Positions 55,693 to 64,000 of a stretch of 64,000 bases of DNA are shown here, piece by piece; the first letter of the stretch is position 1; each line of letters begins with the position of its first letter. The translations under genes were made by a program, and so were the position numbers. Source of the stretch: Phenylobacterium haematophilum. GTDB lineage: Bacteria; Pseudomonadota; Alphaproteobacteria; Caulobacterales; Caulobacteraceae. The notes under the pieces were generated by a model that was not told the DNA's origin, ran no database searches, and saw only the letters and a list, made by a program, of their open reading frames with translations. The DNA is taken from positions 972,785 to 1,036,784 of the forward strand of contig NZ_JACIDK010000001.1 of the NCBI RefSeq assembly GCF_014196295.1, given 5' to 3'.

Positions 55693-56628
55693 CTAGGCGT
55701 CGAAATCCAGGCCCACGTCGCCGTAGAACTCGCGCTTGTCCGCCCAGCGCTCGTCGACCTTGACGTGGAGGAACAGGTGCACCGGCCGATCGAACAGCTC
55801 GATAAGTTCCTCACGGGATTTCTGACCGATCCATTTCAGGGTCTGGCCGTTCTTGCCCAGCACGATCGGGCGCTGGCTTTCGCGCTCGACATAGATCGAC
55901 TGCTCGATCCGCACCGAACCGTCCTTGCGTTCCTGGAACGCCGTGGTCTCGACCGCCGCGGCGTAGGGCAGTTCCTCGTGCACGCGCAGGAAAAGCTTCT
56001 CGCGGGTGATCTCGGCGGCCAGCAGCCGCGCCGAAAGGTCGGCGGTCTGTTCCTCTGGATATAGCCAGGGGCCCTCGGGCATCAGTTCAGCCAGCCGCGC
56101 CTTCAGGTCGTCGACGCCCTGGCCGTCGGCGGCCGAGATCATGAACACCTCGGAATAGACGCCCGTTTCGAACAGGCGTTGAGCCAGGCCGAGCAACCGT
56201 TCGCGCTTGATGCCGTCGATCTTGTTGAGCGCCAGGATCACCTTCTTGCCGGCGGTCTTCAGCCCCTCGACGATCATCTGGACGTCTGCGGCCGACCGCT
56301 TGTCGGCGGACTTGGCGCCCGGTTCGTCCGCGGCCAGCTCGGCCTGCACATCGACCAAGTGCACGGTGACATCGGCCTCGTCCGCCCCGCCCCAGGCGGA
56401 ACGCACCATCGCCCGGTCCAGCCGGCGGCGCGGCGAAAAGATGCCGGGGGTGTCGACCAGCACGATCTGCGACTCGCCGGCCATGGCGACGCCCCGGACG
56501 GGGAAGCGGGTGGTCTGGACCTTCTGGGTCACGATCGTGACCTTCGCCCCGACCAGGCGGTTGGTCAGGGTCGACTTGCCCGCATTCGGGGCTCCGATAA
56601 TCGCGGCGAAGCCGGCGCGGGTGGTCAT
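55693..56628 (-). CDS. era: GTPase Era
   Basis: 311 residues. G1 is GAPNAGKST, G3 is DTPGI, and G4 is NKID. A C-terminal KH domain (YAAAVETTAFQERKDG, IVLGKNGQTLKWIGQKSREEL) binds the 3-prime end of 16S rRNA. It assists 30S maturation. The start overlaps the rnc stop by 4 bp. Confidence 0.97.
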   Translation of the reverse strand: MTTRAGFAAIIGAPNAGKSTLTNRLVGAKVTIVTQKVQTTRFPVRGVAMAGESQIVLVDTPGIFSPRRRLDRAMVRSAWGGADEADVTVHLVDVQAELAADEPGAKSADKRSAADVQMIVEGLKTAGKKVILALNKIDGIKRERLLGLAQRLFETGVYSEVFMISAADGQGVDDLKARLAELMPEGPWLYPEEQTADLSARLLAAEITREKLFLRVHEELPYAAAVETTAFQERKDGSVRIEQSIYVERESQRPIVLGKNGQTLKWIGQKSREELIELFDRPVHLFLHVKVDERWADKREFYGDVGLDFDA

Positions 56629-57323
56629 TGAGATCCTTCGCGTTTGAGCAACATCACCAGGGCCGCGGCCTTCTCGGCCTCCTGACGGGAACGGCCTTCG
56701 GCGAGTTCAGGTTCATAATCGCCCACGCTCACCGAGACGGTGAACGAAGGCGCGTGGTCCGGGCCTTCGCGCCCGACCACCTTGTAGAGCGGCAACGGCA
56801 GGCCGCGGCCCTGGGCCCACTCCTGCAGCTGGGTCTTGGGGTCTTTGACCTGCGGCGCATCCAGGCGCTCGAACTCCTCGGCCCAGAACTCCAGGAAGAA
56901 GGTGCGGGCCGCGTCCAGCCCGTCGTCGACATAGATCGCCCCGATTAGCGCCTCGCACGCGTCGCCGAGCACGGTGTCCTTGTCGCGCGCGCCGATCTTG
57001 CTGGCGCTGGGCGCCATGCGCAGCGCGTTGGGCAGTCCGATACGCCGGGCTACCCGGGCGCAGGCGTGGTAGTTGACGAGCGACGCCATCAGCCGGCTCA
57101 TCTCGCCTTCCCGAGCCTCGGAGTTCAGCGCCATCAGCCGCTCTGCGGCGAGCAGGTTCAGCACCCGGTCGCCCAGGAACTCCAGCCGCTCGTAATGGCG
57201 AACCTTCAACGCGCCGTCGCCGACGCTGGCATGCGTCAGCGCGCGCTCCAGAAGCTCGCGGTCTTGGAAGACGTGGCCGATGCGGCCTTCCAGTTCGGCG
57301 ACCGCGACTTCTCGTCTGTTCAT
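56625..57323 (-). CDS. rnc: Ribonuclease III
   Basis: 232 residues from the ATG at 57323, which overlaps the lepB stop in ATGA. The signature is YERLEFLGDRVLNLLAAERLM, with the catalytic acidic pair further on in GDACEALIGAIYVDDGLDAA. A C-terminal double-stranded RNA-binding domain (KTQLQEWAQGRGLPLPLYKVV) follows. It processes rRNA and mRNA. No SD is present, so translation depends on coupling to lepB. Confidence 0.96.
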   Translation of the reverse strand: MNRREVAVAELEGRIGHVFQDRELLERALTHASVGDGALKVRHYERLEFLGDRVLNLLAAERLMALNSEAREGEMSRLMASLVNYHACARVARRIGLPNALRMAPSASKIGARDKDTVLGDACEALIGAIYVDDGLDAARTFFLEFWAEEFERLDAPQVKDPKTQLQEWAQGRGLPLPLYKVVGREGPDHAPSFTVSVSVGDYEPELAEGRSRQEAEKAAALVMLLKREGSQ

Positions 57324-58093
57324 TGGAGGATGTTGAAGAACCGGCTGGGCCGGGCGTTCATGACCCAGGTCCAGGGCTTGAACAGCGACGCTCCCGGGTT
57401 CCAGGACAGCAGGATGATCTGCGCCTTGCCAACCAGGTTCTCGGCCGGGACAAAGCCGACCCCGATCTCGGCCGGCACGCGGCTGTCGAGCGAGTTGTCG
57501 CGGTTGTCGCCCATGAAGAAGTAGTGGCCTTCCGGAACCACGAAGGTCGGCGTGTTGTCCACGTCGCCGTCGGGGCCGAAGTCGTAGGTAATGAAGGTGC
57601 GGCCGCCCGGCAGCGTTTCCTGGAAGCGCTGGACGTTGCGGGTGAAGCCGTAGCCGGAGTCGATCATCACCGGCGGCAGTTCCTTGTCGATGACTTCCTT
57701 GCCGTTGACCCACAGGCGCCCCTGGCGCATCTGCACCCGGTCGCCCGGCAGGCCGATCAGCCGCTTGATGTAGTCGGTGCGGCCGTCGCGCGGCAGCTTG
57801 AAGACGATGATATCGCCGCGTTCGGGCGAGCGCTCCATGATCCGCCCCTTGAACAGCGGCGGGCTGAACGGGATCGAGTGGCGCGAATAGCCGTAAGAGA
57901 ACTTCGAGACGATGATGTAGTCGCCTTCCAGCAGGGTCGGCTCCATCGAGGCCGACGGAATCGTGAACGGCTGGAAGAACAGGACGCGCAGAAACAGCGC
58001 GATCAAAAGCGCGTAGGCGACGGTCTTCACGATCTCGACGAAATCGTTCACCCCGCTGGCTTTTTCAGAAGCGGTCTCTGCGCGGTCGGTCAT
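57320..58093 (-). CDS. lepB: Signal peptidase I
   Basis: 257 residues from the ATG at 58093 with AAGGA 7 bases upstream. One N-terminal membrane helix (about 22-40) precedes the catalytic Ser49 in IPSASMEPTL and Lys110 in DYIKRLIGLPGD; the last conserved motif is GDNRDNSLDSR. It cleaves Sec and Tat signal peptides, including those predicted in this window. First gene of lepB-rnc-era-recO. Confidence 0.96.
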   Translation of the reverse strand: MTDRAETASEKASGVNDFVEIVKTVAYALLIALFLRVLFFQPFTIPSASMEPTLLEGDYIIVSKFSYGYSRHSIPFSPPLFKGRIMERSPERGDIIVFKLPRDGRTDYIKRLIGLPGDRVQMRQGRLWVNGKEVIDKELPPVMIDSGYGFTRNVQRFQETLPGGRTFITYDFGPDGDVDNTPTFVVPEGHYFFMGDNRDNSLDSRVPAEIGVGFVPAENLVGKAQIILLSWNPGASLFKPWTWVMNARPSRFFNILQ

Positions 58094-58340
58094 CTTCAAT
58101 CCTTAGCCCGAAGCAGCGGGCAGTTCGCCTAGCTAGACGTTGCATGGGCCTTGAGCAAGCGCGCGACGGAGGACTCTCCTTGTGGCGCGATACGGCCTTT
58201 TTGCGGCAGATCAAGCAAACTCCAGGCCAGCATTGAGCTTTCCTTCGCGCGCGCCCCTACGACGAGATATTCAGCGCCCCTGGCGTGACCCCGCAACTTT
58301 CCTGCCTTGCCCGCCGCATTTGCGGGAGTATCAACCCCTC

Positions 58341-59237
58341 ATGACTCGTCCAGGCCTGCCGCTGACCCATGTGCTGCTCGCCCTCGCCGTCGTGGCGGTG
58401 TGGGGCACCAACTTCGTCGTTATCCGCATCGGCCTCGACCACCTGCCCCCGCTGACCTTCGCGGTGCTCCGCTTCACCTTCGCCCTGCTGCCGGCGGTGT
58501 TCTTTCTCAAGAGGCCGGCCGTGCCCTGGAAGAACCTCGCCGCCTACGGCGTGCTGATCGGCGCCGGCCAGTTCGGCCTGCTCTACATCGCCATCAACGG
58601 CTTCATCTCACCGGGCCTGGCCTCGCTGGTCGTGCAGACCCAGGTGTTCTTCACCATCGGTCTGGCCATGTGGCTGGCCAAGGAACGCCTGCGCAGCTTC
58701 CAGGTGGTCGCCCTGGCGCTGGCCGCCATCGGACTGGTCGTGATCGTCAGCCACAACACCGACGCCTCGGTCACGCCGCTGGGGCTGGCCCTCGTGCTGG
58801 CCGCCGCAGCCAGCTGGGCCGGCGGCAACGCCTTCTCGCGCGCCGCGGGCCAGGTTAACATGCTCGCCTACGTGGTCTGGGCCAGCCTGTTCTCCGTCCC
58901 GCCGCTGCTGGTCCTGGCCCTGGTGTTCGAAGGGCCGACGGCGATGATCGAGGGCGTCCGCGCCGCCGACGCGGCCACCTGGGCCGCGGTGCTCTGGCAG
59001 TCGGTCGGCAACACCCTCTTCGGCTACGCCGCCTGGGGCTGGCTGCTGTCGCGCCACCCGGCCGCCACCATCACCCCGATGGCCATGCTGGTGCCGGTGT
59101 TCGGCATGGGCGCCTCAGCGGTGTTCCTGGGCGAAAGCCTGCCGGCATGGAAGCTGCTCGCAGCCGCCCTGGTGATGAGCGGCCTGGCGCTGAACATCTT
59201 CTGGCCGCGCCTGGAGCGGCGTCTGGTCCGAGCCTAG
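58341..59237 (+). CDS. EamA/DMT-superfamily transporter
   Basis: 298 residues from the ATG at 58341 (GGGAG upstream). Ten predicted membrane helices form two EamA repeats: VLLALAVVAVWGTNFVVIRIG starts the first and LALVLAAAASWAGGNAFSR the second. It most resembles the EamA/YdcZ/RhaT-like exporters of metabolites such as O-acetylserine and cysteine; the cargo is unknown. It is on the opposite strand between acpS and lepB, genes that lie together in many relatives. Confidence 0.88.
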   Translation: MTRPGLPLTHVLLALAVVAVWGTNFVVIRIGLDHLPPLTFAVLRFTFALLPAVFFLKRPAVPWKNLAAYGVLIGAGQFGLLYIAINGFISPGLASLVVQTQVFFTIGLAMWLAKERLRSFQVVALALAAIGLVVIVSHNTDASVTPLGLALVLAAAASWAGGNAFSRAAGQVNMLAYVVWASLFSVPPLLVLALVFEGPTAMIEGVRAADAATWAAVLWQSVGNTLFGYAAWGWLLSRHPAATITPMAMLVPVFGMGASAVFLGESLPAWKLLAAALVMSGLALNIFWPRLERRLVRA

Positions 59238-59274
59238 CTATCTCACGACGCCGGGACGAGCCTGGAGGGACGCC

Positions 59275-59673
59275 CTACTCCGGCACCGCCTCGATGATCA
59301 CGAAGGCCTGCGCATAAGGGTGGTCGTCGGTCAGCGACAGGTGGATCACCGCCTTGTGGCCCGGCGGCGTCATCTTCGCCAGCCGCTCGGCCGCGCCGCC
59401 GGTCAGCGCCATCGTCGGTTGGCCCGAACGCATATTGACCACGCCCATGTCGCGCCAGAACACTCCGGCCCGCATGCCCGTGCCCAGCGCCTTGGCGCAG
59501 GCTTCCTTGGCCGCGAACCGCTTGGCGTAGCTCGACGCCTGATCCGGCTTGCGCTCAGAGCGCGTGCGTTCGATATCGGTGAAGATGCGGTTGGTGAAGC
59601 GCTCGCCGAACCGCTCCAGCGTATCGGCGATACGGCGGATGTCCGACAGGTCGGACCCGATGCCGATGATCAC
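59275..59673 (-). CDS. acpS: Holo-[acyl-carrier-protein] synthase
   Basis: 132 residues. The AcpS core shows [45 protein letters not shown] (catalytic acidic/Lys pair) and [20 protein letters not shown]. It transfers 4-phosphopantetheine to ACP. Its ATG overlaps the pdxJ stop by 4 bp. Confidence 0.96.
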   Translation of the reverse strand: MIIGIGSDLSDIRRIADTLERFGERFTNRIFTDIERTRSERKPDQASSYAKRFAAKEACAKALGTGMRAGVFWRDMGVVNMRSGQPTMALTGGAAERLAKMTPPGHKAVIHLSLTDDHPYAQAFVIIEAVPE

Positions 59674-60428
59674 GCCGCTTTCCCCACCCGCGCTTCGTCC
59701 ATCAGGGCGCGCATGCGATGGATCGCCGGCGCCAGTCCCACGAAGATCGCCTCGCCGATCAGGAAGTGGCCGATGTTCAGCTCCATCACCTCAGGAATCG
59801 CCGCGATCGGCTTGACGGTCTCGTAGTCGATGCCGTGGCCGGCGTGGACTTCCAGCCCCAGCCGCCCGGCTTCCGCCGCCGCGGCCCGCAGTCCCTCGAG
59901 CAGCGCCGGGGCGTCGGGCGAGCGCTCGCGCACCGCGTCGCAGTAGGCGCCGGTGTGGAACTCCACCACCTGCGCGCCCATCGCCTTGGCCGCTGCCGCC
60001 TGGGCGGGGTCGGCGTCGATGAAGCACGAGACCCGCACGCCCGCGGCGACCAGCTTGCTCACCACCGGGGCGATGTGGCTGTGGCCGCCGACCACGTCGA
60101 GACCACCCTCGGTCGTGCGCTCCTCGCGCCGCTCGGGCACCAGGCAGGCCGCGTGCGGCAGGTGAGCCAGGGCGATGGACTCCATCTCCTGCGTCACCGC
60201 CATCTCGAAGTTCAGCGGCCGCCCGCGCTTGCGGGTGATCGCCGCCAGCGCCTCGATATCGGCGTCGGAGATGTGACGCCGGTCCTCGCGCAAGTGGGCG
60301 GTGATCCCGTCGGCCCCGGCGGCGATGGCCAGTTCGGCCGCGCGCACCGGATCGGGATAGCTGCCGCCACGGGCGTTCCGGATGGTCGCCACGTGGTCGA
60401 TGTTCACGCCCAGCCGCAGCTTGCTCAC
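59670..60428 (-). CDS. pdxJ: Pyridoxine 5-phosphate synthase
   Basis: 252 residues from a GTG at 60428 that overlaps the pyrE stop in GTGA. Motifs: [58 protein letters not shown], and [10 protein letters not shown]. It condenses DXP with 1-amino-acetone 3-phosphate to form PNP in vitamin B6 synthesis. Confidence 0.96.
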   Translation of the reverse strand: MSKLRLGVNIDHVATIRNARGGSYPDPVRAAELAIAAGADGITAHLREDRRHISDADIEALAAITRKRGRPLNFEMAVTQEMESIALAHLPHAACLVPERREERTTEGGLDVVGGHSHIAPVVSKLVAAGVRVSCFIDADPAQAAAAKAMGAQVVEFHTGAYCDAVRERSPDAPALLEGLRAAAAEAGRLGLEVHAGHGIDYETVKPIAAIPEVMELNIGHFLIGEAIFVGLAPAIHRMRALMDEARVGKAA

Positions 60429-61009
60429 TTGCTCAGTCTCCGGCTGCCCGGGTCCTCGACGGGGATGGCCGCCAGCTCTGGCGGCAGCTGGTCGGCCGGA
60501 TAGGCCGGAACGTCCAGCCGCGCCAGGGCCACGAACGGCGCCCCAGGGTCGGCCCGACCGCCGGAACGATCGACGATGCAGGCGGCGACGACCACATCGC
60601 CGCCGGCCTTCTTGATGGCTTCGACGCACTCGCGCGACGACAGGCCGGTCGAAACGATGTCCTCGACCATGGCGATCCGTGCGCCCGACGGGATTTCGAA
60701 GGCCCGGCGCAGCTTGAACTCGCCGCCTTCGCGCTCGACGTACATCGACGGCACGCCAAGTTGGCGCGCGGTTTCGTAGCCCGGGATGATGCCGCCCACG
60801 GCCGGTGAGATGCAGAGGTCGACCTCGCCCACCGCTTCCTTGATCTTCTCAGCCAGCGCCTTGCACAGCCGCGCCGTACGCTCCGGATACTGGAACACCA
60901 GGTTCTTCTGCAGGAACGTCCCGGAGTGCAGGCCGCTCGACAGCACGAAATGGCCTTCGCGCAGCGCGCCCGAGGCGCGGAATTCTTCCAGGACGTCTTC
61001 AGTGTTCAT
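60425..61009 (-). CDS. pyrE: Orotate phosphoribosyltransferase
   Basis: 194 residues. The PRPP-binding motif is [14 protein letters not shown] and the Lys/Arg loop is [13 protein letters not shown]. It makes OMP in pyrimidine synthesis. It starts the pyrE-pdxJ-acpS set, all translationally coupled, and is divergent from the GST gene. Confidence 0.96.
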   Translation of the reverse strand: MNTEDVLEEFRASGALREGHFVLSSGLHSGTFLQKNLVFQYPERTARLCKALAEKIKEAVGEVDLCISPAVGGIIPGYETARQLGVPSMYVEREGGEFKLRRAFEIPSGARIAMVEDIVSTGLSSRECVEAIKKAGGDVVVAACIVDRSGGRADPGAPFVALARLDVPAYPADQLPPELAAIPVEDPGSRRLSK

Positions 61010-61087
61010 GTCGGATCTCCTGACCTTGCGGATTACCCAACGCCCGCCATGCTGTCATCGACCAATTCGCGTCGGGAGGACGGACCG

Positions 61088-61780
61088 GTGAAGCTGTTCC
61101 AGACCTATGACTCGCCATTCCCCAGCCGAGTGCGGCTGCTGCTCTACGCCAAGGGGATCGAGGTCGAGATCATCCATCCGCCCGGCTTCGGCGCCTCGGA
61201 AGAGACCAAGGCCGAGTATCTCAAGGTCAATCCGATCGGCCGGGTGCCGACCCTGGTGCTCGATGACGGTCGGGCCCTGCCCGAGTCGGAAGTGATCTGC
61301 GAGTATCTCGAAGACGCCTATCCGGAGCCCGCACTGCGGCCCGCCGATCCCTGGGCGCGCGCGCAGATGCGGCTCCTCTCGCGCATCTGCGACTTCTACG
61401 TGGTCATGGCCATGGTCCCGCTGTTCAACCTGGCCGGCCGTTCGCGCCGCCACTGGGAGCCGGCGGTGGTCGAGGCCGCCGCCGACAAGCTGGCCGAGGC
61501 CCTCGCCTATCTCGAAACCTTCATCGGATCCGACGGCTATGCGGTGGGTCGCAGCCTGACACAGGCGGACGGCGCCATCGCCCCGCAGCTGGTTCTGGCG
61601 AGCGAATGGATTCCCAGCGTGTTCGGCACGCCCGACCCGTTGCTCGCCCTGCCTCGGTTGGCCGCCTATTGGAAAGCAATCCAGACCGACCCGATCATCG
61701 CGCGCATCCTGAACGAGACCCGCCAAGGCATCGTGATGCAGCAACAGACCGCCCACGACCGCGCCGCCCGGGCGGTCTGA
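61088..61780 (+). CDS. Glutathione S-transferase family protein
   Basis: 230 residues from a GTG at 61088, which has GGAGG 8 bases upstream. The thioredoxin-like N-terminal domain has KLFQTYDSPFPSRVRLLLYAKGIEVEI, the cis-Pro GRVPTLV and ESEVICEYLED (glutathione gamma-Glu site); the C-terminal domain is all helical. The substrate is unknown. The 103 bp downstream to 61883 hold no feature I can see. Confidence 0.88.
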   Translation: MKLFQTYDSPFPSRVRLLLYAKGIEVEIIHPPGFGASEETKAEYLKVNPIGRVPTLVLDDGRALPESEVICEYLEDAYPEPALRPADPWARAQMRLLSRICDFYVVMAMVPLFNLAGRSRRHWEPAVVEAAADKLAEALAYLETFIGSDGYAVGRSLTQADGAIAPQLVLASEWIPSVFGTPDPLLALPRLAAYWKAIQTDPIIARILNETRQGIVMQQQTAHDRAARAV

Positions 61781-61883
61781 CACATCGCCGTCTACCGCTT
61801 GAAGGCCTTGGGCCGCTGGGGCCCTCAACGCAGCCGACCGGGCCCCCTGACCCAGATGGTCAAGACCGCCGAAGCGGCGCGCC

Positions 61884-63146
61884 CTAGCCTCCGAACCCTG
61901 CAAGATCGGGCCGCCGGCCGCTCCAGCCAGACACCGCCTCGAACGCCGCCGCCAGGGCGACGACCGAGGTCTCGTCCGCCATCCGGCCCATGATCTGCAG
62001 CCCAGCGGGCAAGCCTGCGTCGGTCAGCCCCATCGGCACGCTGGCGGCGGGCAGGTCCAGATAGTTGCCGGCCCGCGTCATGGCCGAGAACGGTGAGGCG
62101 GTCTCATCGACGTCGTCGATCGGCGGCGGCGGGATCGGCAGGGTCGGCGACAGCAGCGCCGCATAAGGCGCCATCCAGTCCTGGAACTCGCGCTGGTCGG
62201 CCGCCCGCCGCGCCAACGCTTGGGCCAATTGGGCGTCGGTCGCATCGCGCCCAGCCTCGAAACGCTTCACCACCCAGCGGTCCATCACCTCGCCGTTCGC
62301 GGCGATGTGCGCGCCGCGCGCCCGCCAGCCTTCGGCCGCCATCAGCCAGCCGTTCGGGATGAAATAGTCGGCGAACGGCCTCGGCGTGCGGGCGGTCTCG
62401 ATCTCCACGCCCAGGTCCGCGAGCTTCCCGATGGCGGCGCCATAGAGCGCGGCGACCTGCGGATCGATCGCCGGCATGTCCTCCATCGCCAGCACGGCGA
62501 TCTTCCAGCCGCGCACGTCGCTCGCCAGCGCGGCGGCGGCGTCGAAGCGGGGGCGCGCCGCGCCGGCGACGTCCGGGCCCGAGATGACTTCCAGCACCCA
62601 CGCGGCGTCCGCGACCGAGCGCGCCAGCGGCCCTAGCGTGTCCAGGCTGGGGGCCAGGTCATGCACGCCTTGCGTCGGCGCCAGTCCCCGCCCCGGCTTC
62701 AACCCGACCACCCCGCACGCCGCCGCGGGGATGCGGATCGACCCGCCGGTGTCGGTGCCCAGGGCGACGTCGCACAGCCCGGCTGCGACCGCCACGGCCG
62801 AGCCGCTTGACGAACCGCCCGGCGCCCGGTGCACCGCCGCGTCCCAAGGGTTACACGGCGCGCCGACGGAGCGATTGGTGCCCCAGCCGCCGAACGCCAG
62901 CTCCACGGTATGGGTCTTGCCGACGGCCACATAGCCGGCGTCGAGCAGCCGCTGCACCGCCAGCGCATGAACCGCCGGCGCCGCGTCCAGCGGAACCAAC
63001 CCGCCGCCGCCGGTGGGCACGCCCGCCACGTCGATCAGGTCCTTGACGGCGAAGGTCGGCCCGCTCCCTGCCCCCAGCGGCGGATCGAACACCTGGGTGA
63101 AGGCGTGCAGCCGGCCGCCCAGGCGGCGTCGCTGATCGATGCTCAC
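61884..63146 (-). CDS. Amidase signature-family hydrolase
   Basis: 420 residues from a GTG at 63146, which overlaps the preceding gene's stop in GTGA. The Ser-cisSer-Lys triad is visible: Lys in TFAVKDLIDVAG, the Gly/Ser-rich PGGSSSGSAVAVAAG and the nucleophile Ser in GTDTGGSIRIPAA. It hydrolyses a C-N amide bond; the substrate (amino amide, allophanate-like or other) is not evident. Coupled to the amidohydrolase upstream, so the two may act on the same class of compound. Confidence 0.9.
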   Translation of the reverse strand: MSIDQRRRLGGRLHAFTQVFDPPLGAGSGPTFAVKDLIDVAGVPTGGGGLVPLDAAPAVHALAVQRLLDAGYVAVGKTHTVELAFGGWGTNRSVGAPCNPWDAAVHRAPGGSSSGSAVAVAAGLCDVALGTDTGGSIRIPAAACGVVGLKPGRGLAPTQGVHDLAPSLDTLGPLARSVADAAWVLEVISGPDVAGAARPRFDAAAALASDVRGWKIAVLAMEDMPAIDPQVAALYGAAIGKLADLGVEIETARTPRPFADYFIPNGWLMAAEGWRARGAHIAANGEVMDRWVVKRFEAGRDATDAQLAQALARRAADQREFQDWMAPYAALLSPTLPIPPPPIDDVDETASPFSAMTRAGNYLDLPAASVPMGLTDAGLPAGLQIMGRMADETSVVALAAAFEAVSGWSGRRPDLAGFGG

Positions 63147-64000
63147 CACGTCCAGCTCCAGTCTTTGGCGGTCGCCCGGCAGCCGCCGTCGCTCCAGCCG
63201 GTCCAGCCACGGCCGCGCACCACCTGGCCGCTCAGTTCCCCGGTCGGCTCTCCATCCTTCAACGCCTGCTTGCCGTTGACGAACACGTCGCTGACCCCGA
63301 CCGCGAACTGCTTGGGATTTTCGTACGTGCCGACGTCGCCGACCGTCGCCGGATCGAACACCACGACGTCGGCATAGTAGCCGGCTTTCAACATCCCACG
63401 GTCTTTCAGCCCCAGGTTCTGGGCCGGGAACGCCGATAGCCGCCGAACGGCGTCGGCCAGGCTGGTCGTCTTCTCCTCGCGCACATACTTGCCCAGCAGC
63501 CGGGCGAAGTTGCCGTAGGCGCGCGGATGGGTGCTCGATTTCAGGAACACTGCCTCCGGCGCCTGGGCCGAGGCGTCCGAGCCGAAGCTCATCCAGGGCA
63601 GCGCCGTCTGCCGCGCCACATTCTCCTCCGACATCAGGAAGTAGACAACCTGCACCCGGCTTCCGTCCTCGATCACCAGGTCGATGGCGGCGTCCTCGGG
63701 CGAGACCCCTCGGTCCTTCGCGACCTGCGCCAGGGTCTTGCCGGTCAGCCCCTTCATCGCCGGGTTCTTGAACCCGACCAGCAGCGTCCCCTCCGCGCCG
63801 GCATGGCGATAGAGGTTCTCGAAGTCCGGTTTTTCCTGGCGCATTTCGGCGATGACCTTGGCGCGGGTCGCTGGGTCCTTCATCCGCCCTATCCAGGCCT
63901 CCACCCCGCCGGCCTGCACCCACGGCGGCATCGCCGCGTCCAGCCCGGTGGATCCGGCGGTGTAGGTGTACATGTCGGCCGTGATCCGGTGGCCCGCCGC
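63143..64000 (-). CDS. N-acyl-D-amino-acid deacylase/D-aminoacylase-type amidohydrolase, partial
   Basis: The C-terminal 285 residues are present; the N-terminus lies beyond 64000. Segments typical of the D-aminoacylase group are ITADMYTYTAGSTGLDAAMPPWVQ, SSTHPRAYGNFARLLGKYVRE and GLKDRGMLKAGYYADVVVFDP, the last being the amidohydrolase beta-sandwich return. The zinc ligands of the N-terminal barrel cannot be seen. It probably removes acyl groups from D-amino acids or related dipeptides and is coupled to the amidase. Confidence 0.85.
   Translation of the reverse strand, partial: AAGHRITADMYTYTAGSTGLDAAMPPWVQAGGVEAWIGRMKDPATRAKVIAEMRQEKPDFENLYRHAGAEGTLLVGFKNPAMKGLTGKTLAQVAKDRGVSPEDAAIDLVIEDGSRVQVVYFLMSEENVARQTALPWMSFGSDASAQAPEAVFLKSSTHPRAYGNFARLLGKYVREEKTTSLADAVRRLSAFPAQNLGLKDRGMLKAGYYADVVVFDPATVGDVGTYENPKQFAVGVSDVFVNGKQALKDGEPTGELSGQVVRGRGWTGWSDGGCRATAKDWSWTW

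Overview
This is a GC-rich (about two-thirds G+C by eye) chromosomal segment of an alphaproteobacterium, most likely of the family Caulobacteraceae (Caulobacter or Phenylobacterium-like). The grounds are the gene content and order (glnB-glnA; parE; rhlE next to a dgcB-like diguanylate cyclase; an iscR-iscS-sufBCDS-sufT-sufA cluster; an M23 peptidase overlapping a bactofilin; PBP1A-amiC divergent from rne), an RNase E with an acidic insertion in its S1 domain and a C-terminal GWW tail, a PEPxxWAMM sorting signal, and the mitochondrial-type complex I subunit NDUFA12. It looks like core chromosome: I see no phage, transposon, CRISPR, rRNA or tRNA gene.

Layout. 1-1.3 kb: a thiolase-like protein cut by the window edge. 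1.5-3.3 kb: nitrogen regulation and assimilation (glnB, glnA), closed by a nested palindrome and a strong terminator. 3.5-12.6 kb: a secreted Ntn-hydrolase acylase, a PEP-CTERM protein, parE, rhlE, a GGDEF protein and an enoyl-CoA hydratase. 12.6-19.9 kb (minus): a nine-gene Fe-S assembly operon led by iscR, with a recognisable IscR-type operator. 20-25.2 kb: hydrolases, anmK, tyrS with a candidate Tyr-Tyr leader peptide, and bcp. 25.4-32.8 kb: a cell-envelope block (lmdC-bacA, mrcA, amiC) with comB and prfB, the latter with a programmed +1 frameshift. 32.8-39.7 kb: rne, an M48 protease, a DsbA-like lipoprotein and a flavoprotein. 39.7-42.2 kb (minus): thiS-thiG with an isomerase and an SDR enzyme. 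42.3-45.3 kb: aroQ-accB-accC-aat. 45.3-46.3 kb (minus): NDUFA12 and DUF2155. 46.5-49 kb: a shrunken relative of the B12-dependent ribonucleotide reductase that lacks the catalytic core. 49-50.5 kb: two exported pentapeptide-repeat proteins. 50.6-61 kb (minus): aspS, parC, then lepB-rnc-era-recO and pyrE-pdxJ-acpS, split by a plus-strand EamA transporter. 61-64 kb: a GST, an amidase and the end of a D-aminoacylase-type amidohydrolase.

The most unusual items are the ribonucleotide reductase-derived protein, the tyrS leader, the 38-bp nested dyad between amiC and rne, the paired pentapeptide proteins (the first with its ribosome-binding site in a hairpin), and the unknown 134-residue protein inside the suf operon. 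Assignments rest on reading translated sequence and family motifs; no database search was run.
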